Position numbers and translations under genes: made by a program | The notes under the pieces: model-generated | The model's input: only the letters and a program-made list of their open reading frames with translations | Databases searched by the model: none | Told to the model about the DNA's origin: nothing | Assembly (NCBI RefSeq): GCF_017792025.1 | Contig: NZ_CP046956.1 | Span: 1,178,001 to 1,242,000 of the forward strand | Direction of reading: 5' to 3' | DNA length: 64,000 nt | From: Sediminibacillus dalangtanensis | GTDB lineage: Bacteria; Bacillota; Bacilli; Bacillales; Amphibacillaceae | In this document: one piece after another, positions 50,097 through 59,272 of the stretch | Position numbering within the stretch: position 1 is the stretch's first letter | Layout: every line of letters begins with the position of its first letter

Positions 50097-51740
50097 ATGG
50101 AAACCACGTTGATCAATCGGAAAGATGCGAAGTTGAGTCTTGCCCATATTTATGTAGGCTTTATCGCCGTATTGCTTGGAGGGATTGCCGGATTGCTGCA
50201 AACCTTTGTCCGCAGCGGGGCGATTACATTGCCGGCGGGGATTGGCTATTATCAGCTGTTGACCGCCCATGGCGTTCTGTTAGCACTTGTATTCACTACT
50301 TATTTTATTATTGGATTTTTGTACTCGGGCATCAGCAAAACAACGGGAACGCTGGCTGAAGGACCACGAAAACTTGGCTGGGCCGGCTATTATGTCATGA
50401 CGACAGGAACCGTGATTACCACGATCATGATTTTGACTAACGATGCCAGTGTGTTGTACACGTTTTACGCGCCGCTTCAGGCCTCGCCATGGTTTTATAT
50501 TGGGCTTGCACTCGTCGTGATCGGAAGCTGGATCAGCGGAGCCGGCATGTTCCGTCAGTATCGTAATTGGAAAAAAGCCAATCCTGGTCAGCTTTCTCCG
50601 TTGTTCAGTTTCATGGCAGTGATGACGATGCTGCTTTGGCTGATCGCCACACTGGGAGTGGCAGCTACTGTCGTCCTGCAATTGATTCCATGGTCATTCG
50701 GCTGGGTGGACACCATCAATGTCCTGTTGAGTCGCACTCTGTTTTGGTATTTCGGCCATCCGCTTGTCTATTTTTGGCTGCTGCCTGCTTATATTTGCTG
50801 GTATGTCATCATTCCGAAAATCATTGGCGGAAAAATTTTCAGTGATTCGTTGGCCAGATTGTCCTTTGTCTTGTTCTTGCTGTTTTCGATCCCGGTCGGC
50901 TTTCACCATCAATTGCTCGAATCCGGAGTATCGCATACATGGAAGTTTATCCAGGTAACCTTGACCTTTATGGTCATTGTCCCTTCGTTGATGACAGCCT
51001 TCTCCTTGTTTGCCACCTTTGAATTGAGCGGCAGGCAGAAGGGTGCTAGAGGACTGTTCGGATGGGTGAAAAAATTGCCATGGAAGGATGCACGGTTCTT
51101 TGCACCATTTATGGGCATGCTGATATTCATTCCTGCCGGGGCAGGCGGCATCATCAATGCCAGTAACCAACTGAACCAAGTCATCCATAACACGCTTTGG
51201 GTCACCGGTCACTTTCACTTGACGGTAGCAACCAGTGTCGCTTTAACCTTTTTCGGAATCGCTTATTGGCTGATCCCGCATTTGACAGGGCGGACATTGA
51301 CGAAGAAAATCAATTTGCTTGCCAACATCCAGACAATCATTTGGGTAGTCGGGATGGCGATGATGTCCGGGGCGATGCATACGGTCGGATTGTTAGGGGC
51401 CCCGAGAAGAACCGCTTATACGACATATAGTGATTATCCCGATGCATTGGGGTGGATTCCTTATGAAGTGGCAATGGCTGTCGGAGGGAGCTTCTTGTTT
51501 ATCGGCATTCTCGTCTTAGTTTACATTGTCGTCCATTTGAGCTTTTTTGCACCAAAAGGGGTGGAAGCGTACCCTATCGGCGAAGTGGCGGATCAGGCAG
51601 AACGTACTCCGGCAATCCTGGAAAATTGGAAGCTGTGGATCAGTGTTTGCGTCGCTTTGATCTTGTTCGCTTATACGATCCCGATAATGGAAATTATCGA
51701 AAATGCTCCTCCAGGGTCACCTGGATTCAGGCTTTGGTGA
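50097..51740 (+). CDS. cbaA: ba3-type cytochrome c oxidase subunit I
   Basis: 547 residues, about 13 membrane segments. Haem and copper ligands are visible: GYYQLLTAHGVLLALVF (low-spin haem His), FWYFGHPLVYFWLLPAYI (CuB His and Tyr), FHHQLLESG (paired CuB His) and VTGHFHLTVATSVAL (late His pair). It reduces O2 at the haem-copper centre and pumps protons. Such B-family enzymes have high oxygen affinity, in keeping with Fnr control. ATG 50097 directly follows the subunit II stop. Confidence 0.93.
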   Translation: METTLINRKDAKLSLAHIYVGFIAVLLGGIAGLLQTFVRSGAITLPAGIGYYQLLTAHGVLLALVFTTYFIIGFLYSGISKTTGTLAEGPRKLGWAGYYVMTTGTVITTIMILTNDASVLYTFYAPLQASPWFYIGLALVVIGSWISGAGMFRQYRNWKKANPGQLSPLFSFMAVMTMLLWLIATLGVAATVVLQLIPWSFGWVDTINVLLSRTLFWYFGHPLVYFWLLPAYICWYVIIPKIIGGKIFSDSLARLSFVLFLLFSIPVGFHHQLLESGVSHTWKFIQVTLTFMVIVPSLMTAFSLFATFELSGRQKGARGLFGWVKKLPWKDARFFAPFMGMLIFIPAGAGGIINASNQLNQVIHNTLWVTGHFHLTVATSVALTFFGIAYWLIPHLTGRTLTKKINLLANIQTIIWVVGMAMMSGAMHTVGLLGAPRRTAYTTYSDYPDALGWIPYEVAMAVGGSFLFIGILVLVYIVVHLSFFAPKGVEAYPIGEVADQAERTPAILENWKLWISVCVALILFAYTIPIMEIIENAPPGSPGFRLW

Positions 51741-51844
51741 CATTAAAAAATAAGAATCTATTCCATTGAAAAAACATGCCGGAATCCTCGAGGATCGAGG
51801 ACACTGAAAAAGTCTTTTCTAATCTAAAAGAGCTGTTAAAGTTT

Positions 51845-51995
51845 GTTGTTGATTCTCACGAATCGCTTATCGGTGGATGCTTGCCGCGGGCACGGCCTCA
51901 GCTAACTTGGTCAAGAAAATCACTTGACCAAGTGGATCTTCGGCTCGTGCTGTTCCCGCAGGCGTCACCACCGAACGCTCATCGTGGAATCAACA
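51845..51995 (+). repeat. Palindromic intergenic repeat, family B copy
   Basis: Outer arms GTTGATTCTCACGA and TCGTGGAATCAAC; inner GCCGCGGGCACGGCCTCAGC and GGCTCGTGCTGTTCCCGCAG; a central perfect arm pair ACTTGGTCAAG / CTTGACCAAGT. The 600-bp gap between cbaA and the acetyltransferase gene otherwise holds two hairpins. Confidence 0.75.
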
Positions 51996-52008
51996 GATGG
52001 TAAAACGA

Positions 52009-52056
52009 AAAAGAGTGATTTTCTTTGATTTATAAAAGCAAGTCACTCTTTTTTCT
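52009..52056 (+). terminator. Terminator downstream of the family B repeat
   Basis: Stem AAAAGAGTGA with TCACTCTTTT, then T-rich. It probably ends the oxidase transcript after the repeat. Confidence 0.65.
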
Positions 52057-52183
52057 TACCAGGAAAGTAATACATAAAAGGAAGGGATTCAATGTTAGAC
52101 CGATGGCGATTTTCACAGCTAATGTGAAACGAATCGTTAAACTAATGAAGGAATAGATGGCACAAATCACTTGAAATTAGATA

Positions 52184-52230
52184 AAAAGTGGTCTGTATGG
52201 AAATTCAGTTCCATACAGACCGCTTTTTTA
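52184..52230. terminator. Strong hairpin terminator
   Basis: 19-bp stem with one G-T pair (52184-52202 with 52209-52227), then T run. It lies before the convergent acetyltransferase gene and may serve it, or a small transcript starting near 52060. Confidence 0.8.
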
Positions 52231-52313
52231 AAATTCTACTTTTCAAAGACCTCCAGTTTTTCAGTGGCCTCGAATCTTCTGGCATGTTTTTGTTTTTCTC
52301 TTTCTAAGTGAAA

Positions 52314-52790
52314 TCAGTTCAGTATCCGGTACATCATCAGGTCATCGACATACTTTCCTTCTAAAAAAAACTCATCTACCAATCTTCCCTGTTCTACATA
52401 TCCGTTGCGTTCATAAAAGTGGATTGCTGAGAGATTGGTTGCCAGGACGCGCAGACATAATTTATGGATGCCCTGTTTTTTTGCTTCTTTTTCGACAAAT
52501 CGCAAAAGGGTTGAACCAACTTTTTGTCCCTGAAAATCTGGGTGTACGCCAATCACCAACTCCCAAACGTGCCGGTTGGAATCTAGCGGTATAGGACTCC
52601 GATAACGGATAAAACCTGCAACAGATTCATCGATTACAGCAACGTATTGACTGCCGGGAGGACAGCGTTCCTCATAAGCGGCAAGCGATTCCCACTTATG
52701 TGGGTGTGGAGTGTTTTCCACATTCCAAATGAGATTGTTTAGCTGCATTAATTGCTGTGAATCCTTGTGCAAAGACGGACGTATTTTCAC
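52314..52790 (-). CDS. GNAT-family N-acetyltransferase
   Basis: 158 residues. Acetyl-CoA motif A is VHPDFQGQKVGSTLLRFVEK, and motif B LSAIHFYERNGYVEQGRL is present. The frame is open to 52931, but AGGAGG is placed for GTG 52790 and the extension would run through the upstream gene's end. It follows the helix-hairpin-helix gene by about 20 bp and is probably co-transcribed. The substrate is unknown. Confidence 0.82.
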   Translation of the reverse strand: MKIRPSLHKDSQQLMQLNNLIWNVENTPHPHKWESLAAYEERCPPGSQYVAVIDESVAGFIRYRSPIPLDSNRHVWELVIGVHPDFQGQKVGSTLLRFVEKEAKKQGIHKLCLRVLATNLSAIHFYERNGYVEQGRLVDEFFLEGKYVDDLMMYRILN

Positions 52791-52809
52791 GATTTTCCTC
52801 CTAGACGGA

Positions 52810-53268
52810 TTACCCGGCCGGCTTTGGTCTTGACGCTGGATAACCATGTCTCTGCCGATAATTTTTTCTTTCAGCGGTAAACTCAAACCACTGTTTCTTG
52901 CTGTCCGGGTTTTCTGCATAATATACCACACAGCGAAGCTGATCCTCTACACACGGATCAATTGGTGTTTGGAGCTTCTTTTCCAGGCAATCCAGCAACT
53001 CAGCTGGATTTTCGCCACGCACCTCTTCAAGGGTGTACTTTCCAAGGTGATTTACCAGATTTTCTGCCAGACGACAGCCAATCGACGGTATTTGTTGGAA
53101 AGTGGCCAATCCTTTTAACAACCTGGCCCGATCATAAGTGATATCCATTAAATCAGATAGTGTTTTTAACTCTAAATTGGCAATCTGATGGAGTCTAATC
53201 TTTGCCTTGCGTAAGGAGCTTCTCTCTTCCGCGGTCAGCGGAAGTTTAGGGGTTTTAGGTGTGCACAT
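52810..53268 (-). CDS. Helix-hairpin-helix protein, pathogenicity-locus (Cdd1) family
   Basis: 152 residues. The HhH motif LATFQQIPSIGCRLAENLVN followed by GKYTLEEVRGENPAELLDCL, then PIDPCVEDQLRCVVYYAENP and KKQWFEF, matches the Cdd1 (PF11731) pattern. Despite the family name these are small DNA-binding-like proteins of unknown role. ATG 53268 follows AGAGGTGATTAC. Confidence 0.75.
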   Translation of the reverse strand: MCTPKTPKLPLTAEERSSLRKAKIRLHQIANLELKTLSDLMDITYDRARLLKGLATFQQIPSIGCRLAENLVNHLGKYTLEEVRGENPAELLDCLEKKLQTPIDPCVEDQLRCVVYYAENPDSKKQWFEFTAERKNYRQRHGYPASRPKPAG

Positions 53269-53426
53269 GTAATCACCTCTATTCCAAATAATTGCCTCCT
53301 CATTTAATTCGACTTAACCTGCTGCTTTCCTTTAAATATTTTCTTTGTTTTGCAGGATTTTTGGTGATTTTCCTTGTATCTTTGTAGGGAGAGTAAGAGG
53401 AATGGTAAAGGAAGCTGATCTTGGCG

Positions 53427-53810
53427 TTACCGATACGTAATCGGCAGCCCTTCAAAATAAACAATCTGGGAAATACGGATATGGAGTGCCCGCGTTTTAC
53501 TGATGTTTAATTGGATATGATCCACTGCAACGCCACTAAGCAGTCCCTCCACTTTTCCCGCAGTAGTCATCACGCTAATTTGCTGGCCCTGGTGCCGGCT
53601 TAAGTGGTCGATATAGACGGGGTCAAAAGGGGCCATATACTGCGTTGGTTGGGGCAAAGCCGGGACAGAATAAACAGGAGTTGTCGGCGAGGGCATTTGG
53701 TTGATATATGCCGGCTGTACGATCGGCTGCAGCATTACTGGGGTTTCTTCAGGTGTTCCGTCACGGATTTCCGATTCGGCGTTAAGTTGGGAACGATCTC
53801 TTTCTTCCAT
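53427..53810 (-). CDS. DUF2642 protein (YuzF-like), possible spore protein
   Basis: 127 residues. The first 65 are Pro/Gln-rich and low complexity (MPSPTTPVYSVPALPQPTQY). The C-terminal part, LSRHQGQQISVMTTAGKVEG, LLSGVAVDHIQLNISKTRAL and HIRISQIVYFE, is the DUF2642 (YuzF) fold. Several DUF2642 proteins are spore-associated. No ribosome binding site stronger than GAA-rich is seen at ATG 53810. Function unknown. Confidence 0.65.
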   Translation of the reverse strand: MEERDRSQLNAESEIRDGTPEETPVMLQPIVQPAYINQMPSPTTPVYSVPALPQPTQYMAPFDPVYIDHLSRHQGQQISVMTTAGKVEGLLSGVAVDHIQLNISKTRALHIRISQIVYFEGLPITYR

Positions 53811-53899
53811 ATTCCTATCACGTTCCTTCCATTGATGTATGGCTTTATATGTATGTCGCCAACATCCTGATTATGCCGGTTTAAAAGGAGTTGACAGGA

Positions 53900-54388
53900 G
53901 TGTTAGTAACCAATCATTGTATATTGCAACTGTTACAGCCCAGTGATTATGAAAGTATTCTCCGGCTTTATCGAAATGAGAAAGTGAGAAAATATCTTGG
54001 TGGCACTGTACCGGAACATAAAATCAGGGAAAACTTTCAGCATTTATTTGCCTCCGGTACGCCCTCTTGCCATTGGACGGTAAGGGAGAAATCAACGGAG
54101 AGCTTTATCGGCACGGTTTCGCTCGATCTGCATCACGATGGAGATGCTACCGAGATATCGTATCAATTTCTCCCTTTGTTTTGGGGAAAAGGCTATGCAA
54201 CAGAAGCTGTCCAAACCGTAATCGATTATGGGTTTGCTACCTTGGGACTGCCAGAAATTGTGGCAGAAACACAAACGGAAAATGAACGATCAAGACGGCT
54301 TTTGGAAAGGCTGGGAATGGAAGAGTCACGATCAGTCGAACGTTTCGGTGAACAGCAAACGATCCATCGATTGCTGAATTTGAATTGA
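53900..54388 (+). CDS. RimJ/RimL-type N-acetyltransferase
   Basis: 162 residues. The GNAT core is present: HWTVREKSTESFIGTVSLDL, ISYQFLPLFWGKGYATEAVQ, and ETQTENERSRRLLERLGM, typical of RimJ/RimL protein N-acetyltransferases. TTG 53891 is in frame but too close to AAGGAG; GTG 53900 has correct spacing. It may modify ribosomal proteins, amino acids or antibiotics. Confidence 0.8.
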   Translation: MLVTNHCILQLLQPSDYESILRLYRNEKVRKYLGGTVPEHKIRENFQHLFASGTPSCHWTVREKSTESFIGTVSLDLHHDGDATEISYQFLPLFWGKGYATEAVQTVIDYGFATLGLPEIVAETQTENERSRRLLERLGMEESRSVERFGEQQTIHRLLNLN

Positions 54389-54396
54389 TTGTTTTT

Positions 54397-54921
54397 TTAT
54401 GAGTAAAAAGCCTGATAAAAATGCCGGTAGGTGTCTTGTTGCGACCTTATGTCGGAAAGTGGAACATACATCCAGCCCATTTCCTCCAGAAAGGCTTCAT
54501 ATCTTCTAAGTAGCTCTGTCTGCTGCAGCGCCATCTCTACATGCGCATTTCTCAACGCCATGTCCTTCATCATCAAAGCAGAAGAAAAATTGTCACCTGC
54601 CATTTGCTTAGCCGTGGAATGGACCTCCAAGGCAATCCACTGATCGTTTTCTCCCGCTTCTCCATTTTGCCAGTTTTCATATCCTTTTTCCTCGAATACA
54701 TATAAAGGCGGTACTTCAATCGGTTCATGAAAAGCAGGATCAATAAAAGCGAGCATGATATGGACATGACCCTGCATGGCATTGGCCTGCTGACGGATGA
54801 TTTTCTTCAATTGTGACGACTGGACCATTCGCTGGTAAACGTTCAGTTTATGGATGATTCCCTTGTGCGCAGATAAGTGCTCGGCCATGATTCCCAAATC
54901 GGCTGCAGGAAGAATGTGCAT
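54397..54921 (-). CDS. Spore-coat CotF-like protein
   Basis: 174 residues from ATG 54921 (GGGGGTG upstream). Helical, ferritin-like in pattern: ADLGIMAEHLSAHKGIIHKL, SSQLKKIIRQQANAMQGHVH, NFSSALMMKDMALRNAHVEM. This resembles CotF/YraF-type coat proteins. The centre (residues 75-95) holds an extra loop (PIEVPPLYVFEEKGYENWQN). Convergent with the acetyltransferase gene with only 8 bp between stops. Confidence 0.5.
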   Translation of the reverse strand: MHILPAADLGIMAEHLSAHKGIIHKLNVYQRMVQSSQLKKIIRQQANAMQGHVHIMLAFIDPAFHEPIEVPPLYVFEEKGYENWQNGEAGENDQWIALEVHSTAKQMAGDNFSSALMMKDMALRNAHVEMALQQTELLRRYEAFLEEMGWMYVPLSDIRSQQDTYRHFYQAFYS

Positions 54922-55030
54922 AACAGCACCCCCGGTAAGTTGTGTTGATTTCACTATATGAATGGGCAGGAGATGTGTGCGATTAATATAGATAGATTTT
55001 GATTTATATTACAGAATTTTAACAATAATA

Positions 55031-55058
55031 TTGCAATTATACATCATGATGGTAAAAT
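55031..55058 (+). promoter_or_regulatory. Candidate SigA promoter of the seven-gene ABC operon
   Basis: TTGCAA, 16-bp spacer, TAAAAT, 60 bp before GTG 55120 in an AT-rich stretch. Confidence 0.5.
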
Positions 55059-55119
55059 AAGGTAGTGAATAGAATGTTAAATAATTTGCTTATAAATTCC
55101 TGATGAAGGAGGGAGGCGT

Positions 55120-56061
55120 GTGAAAAAATACCTTCCAGTTCTATTGATCACAATACTCGCGCTGACGTTAACAGGCATCAAATTGTATCCGACGATAGCC
55201 GGGGCGTTGAATAAAGAAGAAACGCAAAAAAAACAGCAGCTATCAAATGATTCAGATGAAATCGCCCAGGAAACGAAGCATAAAAATCCCCTGCTCGATG
55301 ATGACTTCCCATTTAAACTCGAGGAACAAGAAAAATATGCGCAAGAAAATCCCGATAAATTTGCTATCGTGGAGAAAATGTATTATGCATGGGATTACAT
55401 TGACAATGCCGAAGGGTTGTATGAATACGGAAATAACGGCCAAGTGGAAAATCGGGTTACCTTTCATGTCGATTTTGAACAAAAGCAAAACAAAGCCCTC
55501 TATGAGACATTGGAGAATGGAAGTGTGGTGGAAACCGAGCACTTTTTATTGCATGACGGACAGATGACGGGCAGGCTTGATGAACAACAAATTTATTATC
55601 AGGAGCCTGTAAAGAACAATCCGCGGCAAGACGATATCAGTGCATTGACCGATGCGCTGGGAAAAGATGCTGGTCTAATCATTGGCAGTGAAGAGTGGAT
55701 GGTTCTGTTCGATAATTATGACAGCTGGGAATATGAGGAAACGACAGCATTCGGCATTCCTGCTTTCAAAATAAAGGGAACACTCACAAAAGATACTTCA
55801 GAGATGCTGGCTGGTCCGTTTGAGATGACGGTCGCCAAAGAAACCGGCGTATTGCTCGATTTGCAATGCTATGGAGAGGAAGACAAGGAAAAACCCGTAT
55901 ATTTTATAAAGGTCGCGGATATTTCCATTAACGACGGGATTGAAAATGCAGAGGAAGTTTTCCAACTGGATGTATCAGACAGTGAGGAATTGCCTTTTGA
56001 AGAATATGGTAAGGAAACATATGGCGCCAAAGCCGGTGGCGAGAAAACAGGATGGGATTAG
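55120..56061 (+). CDS. Exported hypothetical protein, first gene of the ABC operon
   Basis: 313 residues. N-terminal signal or anchor (YLPVLLITILALTLTGI), then a long hydrophilic outer domain with acidic character. It has a LolA-like feel in alternating strands (ENRVTFHVDFEQKQNKALYE, FGIPAFKIKGTLTK), but no firm family. GTG 55120 follows GAAGGAGGGAGGC. It precedes the first permease gene by 1 bp. A substrate-binding or sensing role for the transporter is a reasonable guess. Confidence 0.6.
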   Translation: MKKYLPVLLITILALTLTGIKLYPTIAGALNKEETQKKQQLSNDSDEIAQETKHKNPLLDDDFPFKLEEQEKYAQENPDKFAIVEKMYYAWDYIDNAEGLYEYGNNGQVENRVTFHVDFEQKQNKALYETLENGSVVETEHFLLHDGQMTGRLDEQQIYYQEPVKNNPRQDDISALTDALGKDAGLIIGSEEWMVLFDNYDSWEYEETTAFGIPAFKIKGTLTKDTSEMLAGPFEMTVAKETGVLLDLQCYGEEDKEKPVYFIKVADISINDGIENAEEVFQLDVSDSEELPFEEYGKETYGAKAGGEKTGWD

Positions 56062-56062
56062 G

Positions 56063-56839
56063 ATGCGGGTGTTTTGGAAAGGTTATTGGTCATGGAACCA
56101 CCTGGTGGCTGGTTTGTTTTATATGCTGCTTGTGATCATGGCCTCGATTGCCATGTCCCTATCGGGGCCTTATAATCATTCTTTATTTGACTTTATAGTG
56201 AATCTGCGAGGCGGTGGAAGCGCAGGTGCGACTGTGCTGCTATATGGAGCACTTCCCATTATTACGCTAGTATTCCCATTGATAATAGACAGGATGGAAA
56301 CCGTAATGGTCGTCACCAGGTTGAAGCAGCAAAAACAACTGTTCTCTCAACATGTAATCTTTGCTGTTTGTTTCAACTTTTTGTTGATTTGTTTGATGGC
56401 AGCGGCTGGATTGTCAGCTGCATATTTCTTGACCGGCAGTCTGGAAAATTTATGGGGAGAAGAATCGGGAGCGATTTATTATTTTCTCGACAATAAAGCG
56501 CATTTCCCGTTTTATGTGCCGCACGTGACGGGTTGGAAAGTCTGGTTCTACATATGGAGCAATCGTTTTTTCTATTTAATGATGGTCAGCATGTTCGTTT
56601 TATGCTTCCAAACAGTGTTCCGAAAAAAAACACTCACGTTTATCGGCATGATGGTTTTGTTCGGAACGCCATTTCCCTATTTACTCGATTTTTCGGTGTT
56701 TTTACATCCGATACACATTGAAATGCCGTTATGGCTGTCCTGGCAGGATCAAATGTTTAATCTTGTTTATTTACTGTTTTGGAATGCAGTTGCTTATTTC
56801 CTAGCAAGCAGGCTGTACACTAAGAAAGAATTTTACTAG
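56063..56839 (+). CDS. ABC-2 type membrane protein 1
   Basis: 258 residues with six hydrophobic segments (MLLVIMASIAMSLSG, LPIITLVFPLIID and others). The DRMETVMVVTRLKQQKQLFS loop is typical of ABC-2 permeases, in which a short amphipathic coupling helix follows the second membrane segment. Start ATG 56063, 1 bp after the preceding stop. No precise family. Confidence 0.65.
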   Translation: MRVFWKGYWSWNHLVAGLFYMLLVIMASIAMSLSGPYNHSLFDFIVNLRGGGSAGATVLLYGALPIITLVFPLIIDRMETVMVVTRLKQQKQLFSQHVIFAVCFNFLLICLMAAAGLSAAYFLTGSLENLWGEESGAIYYFLDNKAHFPFYVPHVTGWKVWFYIWSNRFFYLMMVSMFVLCFQTVFRKKTLTFIGMMVLFGTPFPYLLDFSVFLHPIHIEMPLWLSWQDQMFNLVYLLFWNAVAYFLASRLYTKKEFY

Positions 56840-56859
56840 AGAAAAAAAGGGGGGATTCC

Positions 56860-57633
56860 ATGCTGGGAATGGAATGGAAACGAGTTTCTACACGTCCTGC
56901 ATTTTGGTTGGCAATAGTGGTGGGCGTTGTGTTGGCCGTCGTTCCGGCCATACAGATGTGGCCGCAGCATGTGACAGAGGATTACTATTATACGTATCCG
57001 AGAAGTGCTTTCATCTCCTGGTTTTACTTTGATGGAGCAGGCTTGTATTACATATATGCGTTGCTTGTGCCGATTCTTGCTTCGATTGCTTTTGCAGATT
57101 CATACGCTGAGGATGCAAACACAGGTTTTATCAAAAACATCTTGACCAAAGTGGAAAAGAAAAAATATTTTCTCGTTCGTTATGTTTTTAATTTTGTTAT
57201 AGGCGGAGTGGTGGCAGTATTTCCGTTAATCCTCAATTTTCTGCTTGAAATGGCGGCATACCCGTTAATTGAAAACAACTACTATTTCGGGATGAACCTG
57301 GTTCATAGCGAAAATTTGTTGCCGAACTTGTTTTACGAGCACCCGCTTGCCTATGTACTAGTGGTCGTGCTGCTCATTTTTTTGCTGGGCGGTATGCTGG
57401 CTTCCTTAGGCCTGGCATTTTCGTTTCTGGTGAAGAACCGGTACATCGTTTTGATACTGCCCTTACTGATTTTTATGGCTTTAGATGTACTGATTCCTTT
57501 TTCGCATAGTATTTCTGCGGTGTTTTTGTACAACGGCAGTTGGAATTTCGCCGGCACGGCTTATTTGGCAGTAGGTATCTTCGGCTCGTTTATTTGGTGT
57601 ATTGTACAGGGGTACAAACATGAAACAATCTAA
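56860..57633 (+). CDS. ABC-2 type membrane protein 2
   Basis: 257 residues, six segments. MEWKRVSTRPAFWLAIVVGV, then SYAEDANTGFIKNILTKVEK, the pattern of ABC-2 permeases (compare the SSEFSGGT block of the BcrB-like protein). ATG 56860 follows AAAAAGGGGGG. Overlaps the next gene by 14 bp. Confidence 0.7.
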   Translation: MLGMEWKRVSTRPAFWLAIVVGVVLAVVPAIQMWPQHVTEDYYYTYPRSAFISWFYFDGAGLYYIYALLVPILASIAFADSYAEDANTGFIKNILTKVEKKKYFLVRYVFNFVIGGVVAVFPLILNFLLEMAAYPLIENNYYFGMNLVHSENLLPNLFYEHPLAYVLVVVLLIFLLGGMLASLGLAFSFLVKNRYIVLILPLLIFMALDVLIPFSHSISAVFLYNGSWNFAGTAYLAVGIFGSFIWCIVQGYKHETI

Positions 57634-58444
57634 CGTATGGACGATCACCCGCAAAGGTATTGCATCCCTTGGAAGCCGTTGGTTCTATGTGTTGATTTAT
57701 TTCTTGCTTATCATTCTGGGGCTGACTTTTTCTGTCTTCTATAACTCTGTCTCCAGTGAGGAAGGATTGATGGAAAAAGTAGGGGTTCTGGATTTAGTGG
57801 TATTTCTCGACAAAACCTCCGGAACCACGAATCATTCCATGCTCACTTTCCTGGCGATCCCGTTGATCGTCAGTATCGTCCACTTGCTGGTGCAGTACCA
57901 GGAGAGAAGCAATGTGATCCTGAAAATCGGTTCACGGTTTACATTATGGCAAACCCATGCCGCTTTCGCCTTCATTGTTTCGTTCGTCTTGACTGTTTGC
58001 CTGTTAATCGTTTCGTACGTACTAAGTGGACTGATAGTCGGGTTTGACAATACTTGGATTACGAAGGACAGCATTTTATATGAATTATTAGGTGATAAAC
58101 AGCTTTTTCCCTCCGTCGTGCCTTATGTTTCGACAGGGAGAGTTTTGACGATAGTTTTTGTGACCAAGTTTCTCAGTTTTCTGTTAATCTTTTTTCTAGC
58201 GTTGTTTCTTAAACGCTTCATCAAAAATATAGCAATCATTTTCATCATCCTGCTAGCTATGTCTGGACTAGATAGAACGGGCATGGTTCCATTTGAATTT
58301 TTCACTTTCTTTGCTTCGCTATCACTTGAAGACTGGCTGCATCCGGTGCACATCTATTATAAGTGCTTCTATTTATTTGTTCTATCCCTTTTTTTATATG
58401 GGATAACCGGGCTGCTTTATGAAAAGAAGGATTTTTTGCAATGA
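57620..58444 (+). CDS. ABC-2 type membrane protein 3
   Basis: 274 residues, six to seven segments. WTITRKGIASLGSRWFYVLI at the start and LVQYQERSNVILKIGSRFTL as coupling loop. ATG 57620 lies inside the previous gene and its end overlaps the next by 4 bp, so translation is coupled through the operon. Confidence 0.65.
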   Translation: MKQSNVWTITRKGIASLGSRWFYVLIYFLLIILGLTFSVFYNSVSSEEGLMEKVGVLDLVVFLDKTSGTTNHSMLTFLAIPLIVSIVHLLVQYQERSNVILKIGSRFTLWQTHAAFAFIVSFVLTVCLLIVSYVLSGLIVGFDNTWITKDSILYELLGDKQLFPSVVPYVSTGRVLTIVFVTKFLSFLLIFFLALFLKRFIKNIAIIFIILLAMSGLDRTGMVPFEFFTFFASLSLEDWLHPVHIYYKCFYLFVLSLFLYGITGLLYEKKDFLQ

Positions 58445-59259
58445 GAAAACGACTTGTCTTTAAGTGGTTGCTCTATCGCGATATAGCCTACAGCTTTTCC
58501 TACAGCAAAATAAAGTACGGTATCTTTTTTATTCTTACGGCATTGTTGGCGGCAGGCAAAGCGCTTCAGCTGCAAGGCATAGACTCTGCCGGCAGTGTCG
58601 ATGTCCTCTATTTTATGTTGAAGGATGAAGGATACTTTTTGAATCTTGATAATTATCAAGTCCCTGTCGATTGGATTTTCTTTCAAACTGTCGCGCTATT
58701 TTTGCTCAGTGACTATTATGTACACGATTTGGGGAGAAACGCGCTGTATGTGACCATCCGCAGTTCTTCCAAAGCAACTTTTCTGCTGGCAAAGCTTTGC
58801 TGGTTGATTTTGCAGACGGCTGCACTGTTTGTCGGGGTGTTCTTGGTTGTTTTCTGTGTGACAGGATTGGTGCTCGGCCACTTTTCTCTGGAAGTTACGC
58901 CTTTTTATCAACACCACATCATGCCGATGCTGCAGCTTGATAGATCGCCGTTGCAATTGATGGCACAGTTGCTGATCGGCTACATCGTGACGACGTTGGT
59001 TCTGTCGACGGCTCAACTGCTGCTCGTCCAATTTTTGGATCCGATCGTTTCGTTTTTGATTGTCGTTCTGTTGCTCGGAATCTCGACGATAGTCGACAGC
59101 AGATGGCTGCCTGCTATTCATTCGATGATTTTAAGACAGGAAATCTTTGATCTGGAGCACGCACTTAGCTGGCAGTTTTCCTATCTGTACAGTGCTGCTT
59201 TGTTTATCGTTTTATCCATAGCTGCCTTGCTGGTATACAGGCGAAAGGACATTTTATAA
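58441..59259 (+). CDS. ABC-2 type membrane protein 4
   Basis: 272 residues, six segments. FKWLLYRDIAYSFSYSKIKY start, DYYVHDLGRNALYVTIRSSS and KATFLLAKLCWLI coupling region. ATG 58441 overlaps the upstream stop (ATGA). It ends 14 bp before the ATPase gene. Confidence 0.65.
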   Translation: MRKRLVFKWLLYRDIAYSFSYSKIKYGIFFILTALLAAGKALQLQGIDSAGSVDVLYFMLKDEGYFLNLDNYQVPVDWIFFQTVALFLLSDYYVHDLGRNALYVTIRSSSKATFLLAKLCWLILQTAALFVGVFLVVFCVTGLVLGHFSLEVTPFYQHHIMPMLQLDRSPLQLMAQLLIGYIVTTLVLSTAQLLLVQFLDPIVSFLIVVLLLGISTIVDSRWLPAIHSMILRQEIFDLEHALSWQFSYLYSAALFIVLSIAALLVYRRKDIL

Positions 59260-59272
59260 AGGGGGAAACAAG

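Noticed and set aside
50694..51218. 174-aa minus-strand frame opposite cytochrome oxidase subunit I
   Set aside because: Antisense shadow; charged low-complexity translation with no motif.
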